DNA from: Pararhodobacter sp. SW119
GTDB taxonomy: Bacteria > Pseudomonadota > Alphaproteobacteria > Rhodobacterales > Rhodobacteraceae
DNA: 64,000 bases
NCBI RefSeq assembly: GCF_017811755.1
Contig: NZ_JADDJF010000019.1
Coordinates: 1 to 64,000 of the forward strand
Direction of reading: 5' to 3'
The notes under the pieces are model-generated. The model searched no databases, was not told the origin of the DNA, and was given only the letters and a program-made list of their open reading frames with translations. Every line of letters begins with the position of its first letter. Within the stretch, counting starts at the first letter, position 1. Positions 35,416 through 44,727 of this stretch are shown here, piece by piece. The translations under genes were made by a program, and so were the position numbers.

Positions 35416-36903
35416 CTACCACCAGCGCGCGGGTTTCGCCACGAAGCCCGCGGCGCGTTCAAGAACATGTGCGACGTTCAGCAGATCGGCCTCGCCCCAG
35501 GGTTGGCCGATCAGTTGCAGCCCCAGCGGCAAGCCCTGCCGATCCAGCCCGGTCGGCAGCGCGATCCCCGGCAGGCCGGCGAGGTTCACGGTCACCGTGA
35601 AGACGTCGTTGAGGTACATCTGCACCGGGTCGGCATCCGCCATCTCGCCCAGCCCAAACGCGGCCGAGGGGGTGGCGGGGGTCAGGATCGCGTCGATGCC
35701 GTCGCCGAAAACCTGGTCGAAGTCGCGCTTGATCAGCGCGCGGACCTTGCGTGCGCGGTTGTAATAGGCGTCGTAGAAGCCGGCGGACAGCACATAGGTG
35801 CCGATCATCACCCGGCGCTGCACCTCGGGGCCGAAGCCTTCGGCGCGGGTCTTTTCGTACATCTCGGTAATGCCGTCGCCCTGGCTGAGCTTCGCGCGGT
35901 GCCCGTAGCGCACGCCGTCGTAGCGCGCGAGGTTCGACGAGGCCTCGGCCGGGGCGATGACGTAGTAGGCGGGCAATGCGTATTTCGTGTGTGGCAGGCT
36001 GATATCGACAACCTCGGCGCCCGCGTCGCGCAGCATCTGCGCACCGTCGGCCCAGAGCTTCTCGATCTCGTCGGGCATGCCGTCCATGCGGTATTCACGG
36101 GGCAGGCCGATGCGCTTGCCGCGGATGTCGCCGGTCAGCGCGGCCTCGAAATCCGGCACGGGCAGGTCGGCGCTGGTCGAATCCTTCGCGTCATGCCCGC
36201 ACATCGCCTGCAGCATGATCGCCGCGTCCTGCACGGTGCGTGTCATCGGCCCGGCCTGATCGAGCGAGGAGGCGAAGGCGATGATCCCCCAGCGCGAGCA
36301 GCGCCCGTAGGTGGGCTTGATCCCGACGGTGCCGGTGAATGCCGCGGGCTGGCGGATCGAGCCGCCGGTATCGGTGCCGGTCGCGCCCAGGCACAGGTTC
36401 GCCGCGACCGCCGACGCCGAGCCACCGGACGAGCCGCCGGGGGTCAGGGCCGTGTCGTCGTTGCAGCGCCGCCAGGGGTTCACGACCGGACCGTAGCACG
36501 CCGTCTCATTGGACGAGCCCATGGCAAACTCGTCCATGTTCAGCTTGCCGAGCATCACCGCGCCTGCGTCGCGCAATTGCGCCGAGACGGTCGATTCGTA
36601 TTCGGGGCGGAAGCCGGAGAGTATGCGGCTGGCTGCCTGGCTCGGCATGCCCTCGGTGCAGAACAGGTCCTTGATGCCCACCGGGATGCCGCACATAGCC
36701 GGGGCATCGCCCTGCTGCAGGCGAATATCGGCGGCCCTGGCGCGGTCCAGCGCGATCTCCGGCGTCTTGTGGACGAAGGCGTTGAGCGCGCCCGCAGCCT
36801 CGATCGCGTTCAGACAGGCCTCGGTCAACTCGACCGAGGTCATCTCGCCCCGGCGCAGCGCGTCGCGGGCCTCGGCGATGGTCAATTCGTTGGGTGCGGT
36901 CAT
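35416..36903 (-). CDS. gatA: Asp-tRNA(Asn)/Glu-tRNA(Gln) amidotransferase subunit A
   Basis: 495 residues, full length. The amidase-signature triad is visible: Lys in [12 protein letters not shown], the Ser in the Gly/Ser-rich [17 protein letters not shown], and a second Ser in [12 protein letters not shown]. It releases ammonia from glutamine for transamidation of mischarged tRNA, together with GatB and GatC. Start ATG overlaps the gatC stop (ATGA). gatB is not in this window. Confidence 0.97.
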   Translation of the reverse strand: MTAPNELTIAEARDALRRGEMTSVELTEACLNAIEAAGALNAFVHKTPEIALDRARAADIRLQQGDAPAMCGIPVGIKDLFCTEGMPSQAASRILSGFRPEYESTVSAQLRDAGAVMLGKLNMDEFAMGSSNETACYGPVVNPWRRCNDDTALTPGGSSGGSASAVAANLCLGATGTDTGGSIRQPAAFTGTVGIKPTYGRCSRWGIIAFASSLDQAGPMTRTVQDAAIMLQAMCGHDAKDSTSADLPVPDFEAALTGDIRGKRIGLPREYRMDGMPDEIEKLWADGAQMLRDAGAEVVDISLPHTKYALPAYYVIAPAEASSNLARYDGVRYGHRAKLSQGDGITEMYEKTRAEGFGPEVQRRVMIGTYVLSAGFYDAYYNRARKVRALIKRDFDQVFGDGIDAILTPATPSAAFGLGEMADADPVQMYLNDVFTVTVNLAGLPGIALPTGLDRQGLPLGLQLIGQPWGEADLLNVAHVLERAAGFVAKPARWW

Positions 36904-37190
36904 TCCACCACCTTCGGGACGGCGAAGAAGCCCTCGCGCGCTTCGGGCGCGTTCGACAGGATGCGGTCCTGCATGCCGCCCTCGGTCACCACATCGGCGC
37001 GCCGCTTCAGCCGCATCGGCGTGACCGAGGTCATCGGCTCCACGCCCTCGACGTCGACTTCGTTGAGCTGTTCCATGAAGGTGAGGATCTGCGACAACTC
37101 TCCGGCCAGCGCCGGCAGGTTGTCATCGGGCACGCGGATACGCGCGAGTTTCGCCACGCGGCGCGCGGTTTCCAGGTCGATCGTGGACAT
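36900..37190 (-). CDS. gatC: Asp-tRNA(Asn)/Glu-tRNA(Gln) amidotransferase subunit C
   Basis: 96 residues, the usual length. Motifs are [12 protein letters not shown] near the start, [20 protein letters not shown] in the middle and the conserved [11 protein letters not shown] end. It stabilises GatA in the GatCAB complex. Divergent from serS (132 bases), so both may share a promoter region. It overlaps gatA by 4 bases. Confidence 0.96.
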   Translation of the reverse strand: MSTIDLETARRVAKLARIRVPDDNLPALAGELSQILTFMEQLNEVDVEGVEPMTSVTPMRLKRRADVVTEGGMQDRILSNAPEAREGFFAVPKVVE

Positions 37191-37322
37191 GGGCTCTCCG
37201 GTGTTTTCCGGTTGCGGGTCTGGCGCGGGTTTACCCGTGTGCCGGAAGCCATGCAAGCAGGCCCGCGCCCCTTCACCCAGGCTGAGCTTTGGTGCATTAC
37301 AGGCAAAACCAGAGGGACGACC

Positions 37323-38615
37323 ATGCACGATATCCGCGCCATCCGCGAAAACCCCGCCGCCTTTGACGATGCGCTCCGGCGCCGGGGGCTTTCGGCGCTG
37401 TCCGCAGACCTGCTGGAACTGGATGCCGAGCGGCGCGCGCGCATCACCGCGGCCGAGAATGCCCAGGCCGAGCAGAACCGCGCGTCGAAGGAGGTGGGCG
37501 CCGCGAAGGCCCGCGGGGACGAGGCCGAGTTCGAGCGCCTGCGCGCGCTGGTGGCCGAGAAGAAGGCCGAGGTCGCCCGCCTGCACGAGGAGGCCGCTGC
37601 CGAGCAGGCGCGGCTGGAAACGATCCTGGCCGGCGTTCCGAACCTGCCGCTGCAGGAGGTGCCCGAAGGGGCGGACGAGTCCGAGAACGTGGAGATCCGC
37701 CGCTGGGGAAACCCGCGCAACTTCGAGTTCGACCCGAAAGAGCATTTCGAGATCGCAGGCGTGCAGCCGGGGCTGGATTTGCCGCTGGCGGCAAAGCTGT
37801 CGGGATCGCGCTTCATGGTGCTGAAGGGCGCGATCGCGCGGCTGCACCGGGCGCTGGCGCAGTTCATGATCGACACGCATGTGACCGAGCATGGGCTGGA
37901 CGAGACCTGGACGCCGGTCCTGGTCCGCGACGAGGCGATGTTTGGCACCGGGCAACTGCCGAAATTCACCGAAGACAGCTATCGCACGACGAACGGCTGG
38001 TGGTTGATCCCGACCTCGGAAGTGACGCTGACCAACGTGCCGGCGGGCGAGATCCTGGACGAGGGCGCGCTGCCGATGCGGATGACCGCGCATTCGCAGT
38101 GTTTCCGGTCCGAGGCGGGATCGGCCGGCAAGGACACCACCGGCATCCTGCGCCAGCACCAGTTCGAGAAGGTCGAGATGGTGACGATCTGCACGCCCGA
38201 GGCGGCGCTGGAGGAACACGAGCGCATGACCGCTTGCGCCGAGGCGATCCTTCAGAAGCTGGAGTTGCCCTACCGGACGGTCGTGCTGTGCACCGGCGAC
38301 ATGGGGTTCGGGGCGCAGAAGACCCATGACATCGAGGTCTGGCTGCCGGGGCAGGGCAAGTACCGCGAGATCAGCTCGGTCTCGACCTGCGGGCAATTCC
38401 AGGCGCGGCGGATGAACGCGCGCTACCGGCCGGCGGGCGGCGGCAAGCCCGAATTCGTGGCGACGCTCAACGGCTCGGGCCTCGCCGTGGGGCGGGCGCT
38501 GATCGCGGTGCTGGAGAACGGGCAGGAGGTCGACGGCTCGGTCACGCTGCCCGAGGCGCTGGTGCCCTGGCTGGGCGGCAAGCGCCGGATCACGCCCGAG
38601 GGAGACCTGATCTGA
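37323..38615 (+). CDS. serS: seryl-tRNA synthetase
   Basis: 430 residues. The N-terminal coiled-coil arm (about 30-105) that contacts tRNA-Ser is clear from its heptad-like charged pattern. Class II motifs follow: motif 2 in [20 protein letters not shown] and motif 3 in [28 protein letters not shown] is the serine-binding TxE region. It charges tRNA-Ser and tRNA-Sec. Full length and intact. It is followed by repeat copy A of the AAATTT element, then an acyl-CoA dehydrogenase gene. Confidence 0.97.
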   Translation: MHDIRAIRENPAAFDDALRRRGLSALSADLLELDAERRARITAAENAQAEQNRASKEVGAAKARGDEAEFERLRALVAEKKAEVARLHEEAAAEQARLETILAGVPNLPLQEVPEGADESENVEIRRWGNPRNFEFDPKEHFEIAGVQPGLDLPLAAKLSGSRFMVLKGAIARLHRALAQFMIDTHVTEHGLDETWTPVLVRDEAMFGTGQLPKFTEDSYRTTNGWWLIPTSEVTLTNVPAGEILDEGALPMRMTAHSQCFRSEAGSAGKDTTGILRQHQFEKVEMVTICTPEAALEEHERMTACAEAILQKLELPYRTVVLCTGDMGFGAQKTHDIEVWLPGQGKYREISSVSTCGQFQARRMNARYRPAGGGKPEFVATLNGSGLAVGRALIAVLENGQEVDGSVTLPEALVPWLGGKRRITPEGDLI

Positions 38616-38666
38616 GACCGGCCCGCGCCGCCGCCGATGATGGCGCAAAACGCGGTCACGGCCAGG

Positions 38667-38745
38667 GTGCACAAATTAGTGCGCTTCGGCAAGCTGTTGA
38701 TGTGGATGGCAGATTTGGCGCCATTAACCGCAATGAAACTTTCGC
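38667..38745 (+). repeat. AAATTT...TTAACCGCAATGAAA element, copy A
   Basis: The element begins with an imperfect palindrome around AAATTA (38673-38678). TTCGGCAAGC follows at 38685-38694, and ATTAACCGCAATGAAACTTT near 38723-38742. The distance from the core centre to TTAACC is 48.5 bases, identical in copies B and C. It lies between serS and the acyl-CoA dehydrogenase gene, in the same orientation as both. Confidence 0.85.
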
Positions 38746-38839
38746 GCCGGGCGTTCCGGGGACGCCGTGAGGGCCTGAAACCGGTCCGGGGGGCGGTGCA
38801 CAGGCAGCGCCCTGGCTCTCGGCACAAGGAGGAGAGCCG

Positions 38840-40024
38840 ATGCAGTTCGATCTGACCGCGGACCAACGCGCGATCCGCGATGCCGCCTTGCGCTATGCCG
38901 AGGCGGAGCTGCACCCGCTTCTGGCGCGGATGGATGACGAGGACTGGTATCCCGACCACCTGATGGCGAAGCTGGGCGCGGATGGCTATTGCGGGTTGAC
39001 CGCGCCGGTGGAACTGGGCGGGGCGGGGATGGACCTGATGGGCGCGGGTCTGGTGGCCGAGGCCTTCGGCTACTGGAACCTCAACGCCGCGTTCATCTGG
39101 GGGCCGCACGAGAACCTGTGCCTGAACAACATCCTGAGGAACGGCACGCCCGAGCAGGTGGAGCGCTTCGTTCCCGACCTGTGCGCTGGGCGCAAGGTCG
39201 GGGCGCTGGCGCTGACCGAGCCGGGGGCGGGATCGGACGCGCTGGGGTCGATGGCCCTGCGCGCGGCTCGGGAGGGCGACGATTACGTGCTCACGGGCCG
39301 CAAGATGTTCATCTCGAACGGGCCGGTGGCGGATCTGGTGCTGACCTATGCCAAGACCGCGCCGGAGCGCGGGGCGAAGGGGATCAGCGCCTTTGTCGTG
39401 GAAACGGATGCGCCGGGTTTCTCGGTCGCGCAGACCCTGAGGAAGATGGGGTGGCGGGGTTGCCCGACGGGTGAGCTGATCTTCGACGGCGTGCGGGTGC
39501 CCGCGGCGAACCGGCTGGGACCGGAGAATGGCGGGGTCGGCATCGTGATGAGCGGGCTCGATATCGAGCGCGCGTTTCTGGGGCTGCCGTACATCGGCGC
39601 GGCGCAGCGGTGCCTGGACCTGTCACTGGAGCATGCGGCGACGCGGCGGCAATTCGGACAGCCGATCGGCAGCTTCCAGATGATCCAGGGGATGCTGGCC
39701 GAAATGTATGCCGAGATCGAGGCGGCGCGCACGCTTGCCTATCGCGCGCTGGCGGCCTGCGACGGCTTGGCGCGCGGCGAGGGCGGGCGCGGGGCGATCC
39801 ACATGCTGACCGCGGCCTCGGTGCTGCACGGGGCGGCGATGATCGCCAGCGTGACCGACAAGGCGGTGCAGATTCACGGCGGCGCGGGGTTTGTCTGGGA
39901 GACCGAGGTGAACCGGCACTACCGGAATGCCCGGATCGCCTCGATCGGCGGGGGGACGACGGAGGTGCGCAAGCTGATCATCGCCGAAGAGCTGTTTCGC
40001 GCCCGTGGATTGGACCTGCGCTGA
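38840..40024 (+). CDS. acyl-CoA dehydrogenase, isovaleryl-CoA-dehydrogenase-type active site
   Basis: 394 residues, the three-domain acyl-CoA dehydrogenase fold with ALALTEPGAGSDALG (FAD/substrate region) and a C-terminal helical domain. In most family members the catalytic Glu lies in a YEGT motif near the end; here that spot is IGGGTTEVRK, so it is absent. A Glu is instead available in VMSGLDIERAFLGLP near residue 242, the position used by isovaleryl-CoA dehydrogenase. A branched-chain or short-chain acyl-CoA substrate is therefore likely, but not proven. AAGGAGGAGAG precedes the ATG. No electron-transfer flavoprotein genes are nearby. Confidence 0.9.
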   Translation: MQFDLTADQRAIRDAALRYAEAELHPLLARMDDEDWYPDHLMAKLGADGYCGLTAPVELGGAGMDLMGAGLVAEAFGYWNLNAAFIWGPHENLCLNNILRNGTPEQVERFVPDLCAGRKVGALALTEPGAGSDALGSMALRAAREGDDYVLTGRKMFISNGPVADLVLTYAKTAPERGAKGISAFVVETDAPGFSVAQTLRKMGWRGCPTGELIFDGVRVPAANRLGPENGGVGIVMSGLDIERAFLGLPYIGAAQRCLDLSLEHAATRRQFGQPIGSFQMIQGMLAEMYAEIEAARTLAYRALAACDGLARGEGGRGAIHMLTAASVLHGAAMIASVTDKAVQIHGGAGFVWETEVNRHYRNARIASIGGGTTEVRKLIIAEELFRARGLDLR

Positions 40025-40062
40025 GGGCTGCCGGGCGCGTGCGGGGGCCGGGAAGGCCGGGG

Positions 40063-40140
40063 TGCGCAAATTTGCGCAGTTGGGCAAGCGTTTGATTTAT
40101 GGACAAAAAACGGTGGCGTTAACCGCAATGAAACTTTCGT
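40063..40140 (+). repeat. AAATTT...TTAACCGCAATGAAA element, copy B
   Basis: A perfect 16-bp palindrome TGCGCAAATTTGCGCA (40063-40078) is followed by TTGGGCAAGC at 40080-40089 and TTAACCGCAATGAAACTTTC from 40119. It sits between the convergent acyl-CoA dehydrogenase and asparaginase genes. The flank of the palindrome differs from copies A and C, but the symmetry is kept. Confidence 0.9.
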
Positions 40141-40248
40141 GCTGGGGGTCCCTGGCAGGGTTTCGGCGCGCGGGTCGCCGGTTCTCCGCCGCCGAGCCGC
40201 GGAGAGGAAGGGTTGCGGCGATAGCCTGCCTCGTGGCGGGGGGCCGGT

Positions 40249-41265
40249 TCAGGCGAATTCCGCGGCCAGCCGCGTTTCGCCCACGGTCAGGCCGCGCCAG
40301 TTTCGCATCGGGCCGCCCAGACGCTTCAGGGCGGCGGGATGGGCGGGGTCCAGCACGCCTTCGCGCGCCAGCAGGGCGACGATCGCGGCTTCGGCGGCGC
40401 GGGTGCCGCCATCGACGATCTTCAATGCGATGCCGCGGCCGCTGCCGGGCAGGATGGCGACGAAGACCGCCTCGGCGCCGGTCTTGATGGCGATGCCGTC
40501 CATCGCGCGCATCAGTTCGGTGCAGGCGCGGCCCTCGCCGGCGACCATCTCGGGGTGCTGCGCCATCGCTTCGCGCAGGCGGACCATGGCGCGGGCGCGC
40601 GCGTCGCCATCGGGACGGGCGGCCGCGAAGCGGGCCATCGCCGCGGCGAGGCCCTGCAGGCTGCAGGCGAAATTCGGCGCCGAGCAGCCGTCGATTCCGT
40701 ATCCCGGGCTTGCTTCGCCGGTCACCTCTTCGAATGCCGCGCGGACGGCGCGCTGGACGGGGTGGTCCGGTTCGACATACTCCGCTCCGGCGCGCAGATG
40801 CCGGCCCAGCATCAGGAACCCGGCATGCTTGCCCGAGCAGTTGTTGTGCAGCTGGCAGGGCGCCTCCTGCGCGCGGATCAGGCGTTCCAGTTCCGGGCGG
40901 TCGGCGGGATCGTGCGTGCCGCAGCGCAGGTCGGGTTCGGCCAGCCCCAGATCGGCCAGCCAGCGTTCCACCGCGCGCACATGCGTCCCGGCCCCCTGGT
41001 GCGAGGCGCAGGCCAGCGCCAGTTGCGCCGCGCTCAGCCCGTCGCCGGCGCCGGATTCCATCAGGGGCAGCGCCTGGATCATCTTGCAGCTCGATCGGGG
41101 ATAGATCACGGCGGCGGGGTTGCCCCAGGCGGCGACGACCGCGCCGGTCGCGTCGCAGATCACGGCATGGCCGCGGTGCCGGCTTTCCAGCCGCCCGCCG
41201 CGCCACAGTTCGACCATCGGAATAGCGCCTTGCGCGACGTCCGGTGCGCCAGCGGTCACCTGCAT
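40249..41265 (-). CDS. L-asparaginase, Rhizobium etli AV / asparaginase II family
   Basis: 338 residues of the family typified by the inducible R. etli enzyme, unrelated to E. coli AnsA/B. The nucleophile region is PRSSCKMIQALPL with S58 and K61. The zinc ligands of this family match C143 and K146 (HNNCSGKHAG) and C194 (GIDGCSAPNFA). ACASHQGAGTH is another hallmark. It hydrolyses asparagine to aspartate and ammonia, in the cytoplasm. An inverted repeat lies just upstream of its start. Convergent with the acyl-CoA dehydrogenase gene. Confidence 0.92.
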   Translation of the reverse strand: MQVTAGAPDVAQGAIPMVELWRGGRLESRHRGHAVICDATGAVVAAWGNPAAVIYPRSSCKMIQALPLMESGAGDGLSAAQLALACASHQGAGTHVRAVERWLADLGLAEPDLRCGTHDPADRPELERLIRAQEAPCQLHNNCSGKHAGFLMLGRHLRAGAEYVEPDHPVQRAVRAAFEEVTGEASPGYGIDGCSAPNFACSLQGLAAAMARFAAARPDGDARARAMVRLREAMAQHPEMVAGEGRACTELMRAMDGIAIKTGAEAVFVAILPGSGRGIALKIVDGGTRAAEAAIVALLAREGVLDPAHPAALKRLGGPMRNWRGLTVGETRLAAEFA

Positions 41266-41282
41266 TCAACCCTCCCTCACAA

Positions 41283-41302
41283 CTGCGCAATTTTCCGCGC
41301 AG
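41283..41302 (-). promoter_or_regulatory. inverted repeat upstream of asparaginase
   Basis: CTGCGC (41283-41288) and GCGCAG (41297-41302) are perfect inverted arms around an A/T-rich 8-base centre, about 18 bases before the asparaginase start. The symmetry suggests a repressor site or an RNA hairpin in the leader. It resembles the core of repeat copy B but lacks the TTAACC part. Confidence 0.4.
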
Positions 41303-41433
41303 AGGGGTTCCGCTGCACGGCTGAATCGCGTTAAGAGGAAGGCTATCGGGCAAAACCCGGCGGCGCCAGACCCGAACCGCAGGGCGGGGTCGACGACCGG
41401 CGGGACAAGCGAGTGTCGGAGGCTGAGGCGCAG

Positions 41434-41970
41434 ATGACAGGATGGATGAAGGGGTTCGCGGCCGCCGCTTTGGCGATGGCTGCCGCAACGGGTGCGCAAG
41501 CACAGGAATCGACGAACCGGGTCGCGGTGGAAACCGCCTGGAGCGTGTTCGTGGATGGCGATCCGCGTGAATGCTGGGTGGTGTCGGCCCCGACCGAGAC
41601 CGTGAACACCCGCGGCGGACAACCCGCGCCCAACGTGCGCCGCGGCGATATCCTTTACTTCGTGACCTACCGGCAGGGCGAAAGCGCGCCCGAGATCTCG
41701 TTCACCGGCGGCTATCCGTTCGCCGAGGGATCGACCGTGACGGTGCAGGTGGGCGACGATCGCTTCGAGTTGTTCACCAACCCCAGCACGCCGGAATGGG
41801 CTTGGGCGGCCTCGCCCGAGGAAGACGCGCGCATCCTGGCCGCCATGCGCCGGGGCGCCAACGCGGTGCTCAGCGCGCGGTCGTCGCGCGGAACCAACAC
41901 GCGCGATACGTTTTCGCTGTTCGGGGTGACCGCCGCGACCGAGGAAGCGCAGCGCCGCTGCGCCGAGTAA
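41434..41970 (+). CDS. invasion-associated locus B (IalB) family protein
   Basis: 178 residues. The signal peptide is [20 protein letters not shown], cleaved near AQA-QES. The mature protein has the IalB pattern: [30 protein letters not shown] and [19 protein letters not shown], and two cysteines (C47 and the Cys of QRRCAE) that probably form a disulphide. Periplasmic. The family was named from Bartonella, but in free-living alphaproteobacteria the role is unknown. A GTG start at 41413 is possible; ATG 41434 gives a normal signal peptide. Confidence 0.85.
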   Translation: MTGWMKGFAAAALAMAAATGAQAQESTNRVAVETAWSVFVDGDPRECWVVSAPTETVNTRGGQPAPNVRRGDILYFVTYRQGESAPEISFTGGYPFAEGSTVTVQVGDDRFELFTNPSTPEWAWAASPEEDARILAAMRRGANAVLSARSSRGTNTRDTFSLFGVTAATEEAQRRCAE

Positions 41971-42058
41971 CCCGCCGTCCGCGACGAGGCAAAACCGCGC
42001 CGGGCTGTTCAGTCCGGCGGGTTTCACCTATATCTGCGGGATCGCCCCGGAGAGACAC

Positions 42059-43243
42059 ATGACCGCCCAGAGTCCCACCACCCCGATCACGCAGGACGTG
42101 CTGACCCTGCCGCGCAAGGACGTGGCCGGCAAGCCCAACCTGATCGGGCTGACCCGCCCGCAACTGCGCGAGGCCCTGATCGCCGCGGGCACGCCCGAGG
42201 CGCAGGCGAAGATGCGCGTGGGGCAGGTGTGGCAATGGCTCTATCACTGGGGGGTGCGCGATTTCGACGCGATGACCAATCTGTCGAAGCCGTTTCGCGC
42301 CGGGCTGGCCGAGGAGTTCGAGATCCGCTTGCCGGAGGTCGTGACGCGCCAGATCTCGGCCGACGGGACGCGCAAGTACCTGCTGCGCATCGCCGGCGGG
42401 CACGAGGTCGAGACCGTCTACATCCCCGAGGAAGGGCGCGGCACGCTGTGCATCAGCTCGCAGGTCGGTTGCACGCTGACCTGTTCGTTCTGCCACACCG
42501 GCACGCAAAGGCTGGTGCGCAACCTGACCGCCGCCGAGATCGTGGGGCAGGTGATGGTGGCGCGCGACGATCTGGACGAATGGCCGGTGCCCGGCGCCAC
42601 GCGGCGCGAGGATCGGCTGATCTCGAACGTCGTGCTGATGGGGATGGGCGAGCCGCTCTACAACTTCGAGAACGTGCGCGACGCGATGCAGATCGTCATG
42701 GACGGCGAGGGGATCAGCCTGAGCCGCCGGCGCATCACGCTGTCGACCAGCGGCGTGGTCCCCGAGATCGCGCGCACGGCCCAGGAGATCGGCTGCCTGC
42801 TGGCGGTGAGTTTTCACGCCACCACCGACGAGGTGCGCGACCGGCTGGTGCCGATCAACAAGAGGTGGGACCTGGCGGCGCTGCTGGGCGCGCTGCGCGA
42901 ATATCCGCGGCTGTCGAATTCGGAACGCATCACCTTCGAATACGTCATGCTGAAGGGCGTGAACGACAGCGACGAGGACGCGCGGCGGCTGGTCAAGCTG
43001 ATCGCCGGCATCCCGGCCAAGATCAACCTGATCCCGTTCAACGAATGGCCCGGCGCGCCCTACGAGCGGTCGGACTGGGCGCGGATCGAGGCATTTGCCG
43101 ACATCGTCTTCAAGGCGGGCTATGCGAGCCCGATCCGCACGCCGCGCGGCGAGGACATCATGGCCGCCTGCGGGCAGTTGAAGTCCGCGACCGAACGGGG
43201 CCGGAAGCGGGCCTCGGAAATCACCGCCGAGGCAGGTGTCTGA
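42059..43243 (+). CDS. rlmN: 23S rRNA/tRNA adenine-C2 methyltransferase (dual-specificity)
   Basis: 394 residues, radical-SAM family. The [4Fe-4S] cysteines are C138, C142 and C145 ([12 protein letters not shown]). [13 protein letters not shown] is the SAM-binding GEP region, and CGQLKS near the C-terminus carries the Cys that takes part in methyl transfer. It methylates A2503 of 23S rRNA and A37 of some tRNAs. The ATG follows GGAGAGACAC. The small membrane-protein gene starts 1 base after its stop. Confidence 0.96.
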   Translation: MTAQSPTTPITQDVLTLPRKDVAGKPNLIGLTRPQLREALIAAGTPEAQAKMRVGQVWQWLYHWGVRDFDAMTNLSKPFRAGLAEEFEIRLPEVVTRQISADGTRKYLLRIAGGHEVETVYIPEEGRGTLCISSQVGCTLTCSFCHTGTQRLVRNLTAAEIVGQVMVARDDLDEWPVPGATRREDRLISNVVLMGMGEPLYNFENVRDAMQIVMDGEGISLSRRRITLSTSGVVPEIARTAQEIGCLLAVSFHATTDEVRDRLVPINKRWDLAALLGALREYPRLSNSERITFEYVMLKGVNDSDEDARRLVKLIAGIPAKINLIPFNEWPGAPYERSDWARIEAFADIVFKAGYASPIRTPRGEDIMAACGQLKSATERGRKRASEITAEAGV

Positions 43244-43244
43244 C

Positions 43245-43490
43245 ATGCTGCCCGGGGTTCTGCTGCTGGCCCTGATCGGCGCGGCGGCGGGGTATGTCGC
43301 GACGCGCCTGATGCGCGTCGATGTCGATCTGCCGACCGCGATGGGCATCGGCGTGCTGGGCGCGGTCCTGGGCGGGTTGGGGCTGCGCGGCTTGCTGACC
43401 GTCGGGGGCTGGTTCGTGACCTTCGTGCTGGCGGTGCTGGGGGCGATGGCCTTGCTCTGGGTCTGGCAGGCGGTCACGCGCCGGCGCTGA
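43245..43490 (+). CDS. small membrane protein, GlsB/YeaQ-like
   Basis: 81 residues with three hydrophobic helices (about 2-18, 28-46 and 52-74). The Gly-rich pattern GIGVLGAVLGGLGLRGLL resembles transglycosylase-associated GlsB/YeaQ proteins, but the match is loose. The start ATG lies one base after the rlmN stop, with GGCAGG just upstream; a GTG at 43236 would overlap rlmN. Probably co-transcribed with rlmN. Function unknown. Confidence 0.65.
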   Translation: MLPGVLLLALIGAAAGYVATRLMRVDVDLPTAMGIGVLGAVLGGLGLRGLLTVGGWFVTFVLAVLGAMALLWVWQAVTRRR

Positions 43491-43520
43491 AGGCGGGCGA
43501 GACCGCGGTTTCCGAGAGGC

Positions 43521-43594
43521 GTCCAAATTTGGACACTTCGACAAGCCTTTGGCAAATCATAGAAAAAGATTGCCGTTAACCGCAATGAAAGCTT
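43521..43594 (+). repeat. AAATTT...TTAACCGCAATGAAA element, copy C
   Basis: A perfect 14-bp palindrome GTCCAAATTTGGAC (43521-43534) is followed by TTCGACAAGC (43537-43546) and GTTAACCGCAATGAAA from 43575. It lies between the convergent small membrane-protein and nusB genes. Spacing is the same as in copies A and B although the palindrome arms are different (GTCC/GGAC). Confidence 0.9.
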
Positions 43595-43721
43595 TGGCGC
43601 TGGCCGCAACATTGCGGCCGGAACGCCGGTGCGATCGGTGTCGCGCGGGGGTGGTCTGGCCCGGCTGAAGCGCCGGCGATTTTGCCTTGAGCGGTGCAGG
43701 CGGCGCGGGCGGTCTTCGGGG

Positions 43722-44183
43722 TCAGAAGGCCTCGGGCCGGGCTTCGCGGGCCATGTGGTCGAGGACGGCGTTGACGAACTTCGCCTCGCGCCCCTCGGGG
43801 AAGAAGGCCTGCGCGATCTGCACGAATTCGGTGATCACCACGCGCGGCGGCGTGTCGCCGGCGATCAGTTCGGCGCCGGCGGCACGGAACAGCGCCCGCA
43901 GCGTCGGGTCGATCCGGGCGATGGGCCATTTGGCGACCAGCGCGCGGTCGGTCATCTGGTCGATCTCGGCCTGACGGTCGACGGCGAAGTCGACCAGTCG
44001 GCCGAAGAGGGCGAGATCGGCCTCGATCCAGGCGGTGCCGTCGGCCTCGACCCCGATGCGGTGGGTTTCGAATTCGCGGCGGATCGCCTCGACCGACTGG
44101 TCGGTCTTTTCCATCTGGAACAGCGCCTGAACGGCGTAGAAGCGCGCGGCGCCGCGCAGCGCGCGGGTATCGGTGGTGGTCAT
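43722..44183 (-). CDS. nusB: transcription antitermination factor NusB
   Basis: 153 residues, helical. RALRGAARFYAVQALFQM at the start and RVVITEFVQIAQAFF, then KFVNAVLDHMAREARPEAF at the end, are NusB hallmarks. It binds boxA RNA with NusE in rRNA antitermination. Its ATG overlaps the ribH stop (ATGA). Last gene of the ribBX-ribH-nusB operon. Confidence 0.95.
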   Translation of the reverse strand: MTTTDTRALRGAARFYAVQALFQMEKTDQSVEAIRREFETHRIGVEADGTAWIEADLALFGRLVDFAVDRQAEIDQMTDRALVAKWPIARIDPTLRALFRAAGAELIAGDTPPRVVITEFVQIAQAFFPEGREAKFVNAVLDHMAREARPEAF

Positions 44184-44722
44184 GCGCGGTCTCCGCCCTC
44201 GGCCAGCAGGATGGTGTCGTCGCTGTCGGCGCGGAAGCCGACCGAGCGGCGGGTACCGCCCCAGCGCCGGGCGAGCGCGATCAGGTGCAAAGCCGCCGCC
44301 GCCGCGCCGCCGCCCTTGTCCTGATCGGCGGGATCGGCGCGCACCGCGGCCTGGGCGTGGTTTTCGACCGTCAGGATGCCATTGCCGATGGCGGCGCCCT
44401 GCAGCCCGAGCAGCGTTATCGCGCGCGAGCTGTCGTTGCACACCGTCTCGTAATGCGTGGTTTCGCCGCGGATGACGCAGCCGAGGGCCACGAAACCGTC
44501 GAAATGCGCCATGCGGAACGCCTGGCCGAGCGCGGTCGGCACCTCCAGCGCGCCGGGCACCTCGATCGTCTCGTATGTGGCGCCGACGGCATCCAGCGTG
44601 GCGCGGGCGCCGGACAGCAGGTGGTCTGCGATGTCGCGGTAGAAGGGCGCGACGACGATCAGCACCTTCACCGGCGTGTCGAATTCGGGCAGCGACAGCG
44701 TGTAGTGGCTGGGTCCGGCCAT
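44180..44722 (-). CDS. ribH: 6,7-dimethyl-8-ribityllumazine synthase
   Basis: 180 residues. Motifs are VPGALEVPTA, GCVIRGETTHYETVCND with the catalytic His, and GNGILTVENHAQA. It condenses the RibA/B/D products to lumazine in riboflavin synthesis. ATG 44722 is 8 bases after GGAG; the three extra upstream codons of the open frame begin with GTG. It lies 5 bases after the ribBX stop and overlaps nusB by 4. Confidence 0.95.
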   Translation of the reverse strand: MAGPSHYTLSLPEFDTPVKVLIVVAPFYRDIADHLLSGARATLDAVGATYETIEVPGALEVPTALGQAFRMAHFDGFVALGCVIRGETTHYETVCNDSSRAITLLGLQGAAIGNGILTVENHAQAAVRADPADQDKGGGAAAAALHLIALARRWGGTRRSVGFRADSDDTILLAEGGDRA

Positions 44723-44727
44723 GCGTC

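Noticed and set aside
40063-40140. Repeat copies B and C as transcription terminators between convergent genes
   Set aside because: The palindromes have A/T centres without a loop or T-tract, copy A lies between co-directional genes, and conservation extends 60 bases beyond the palindrome.
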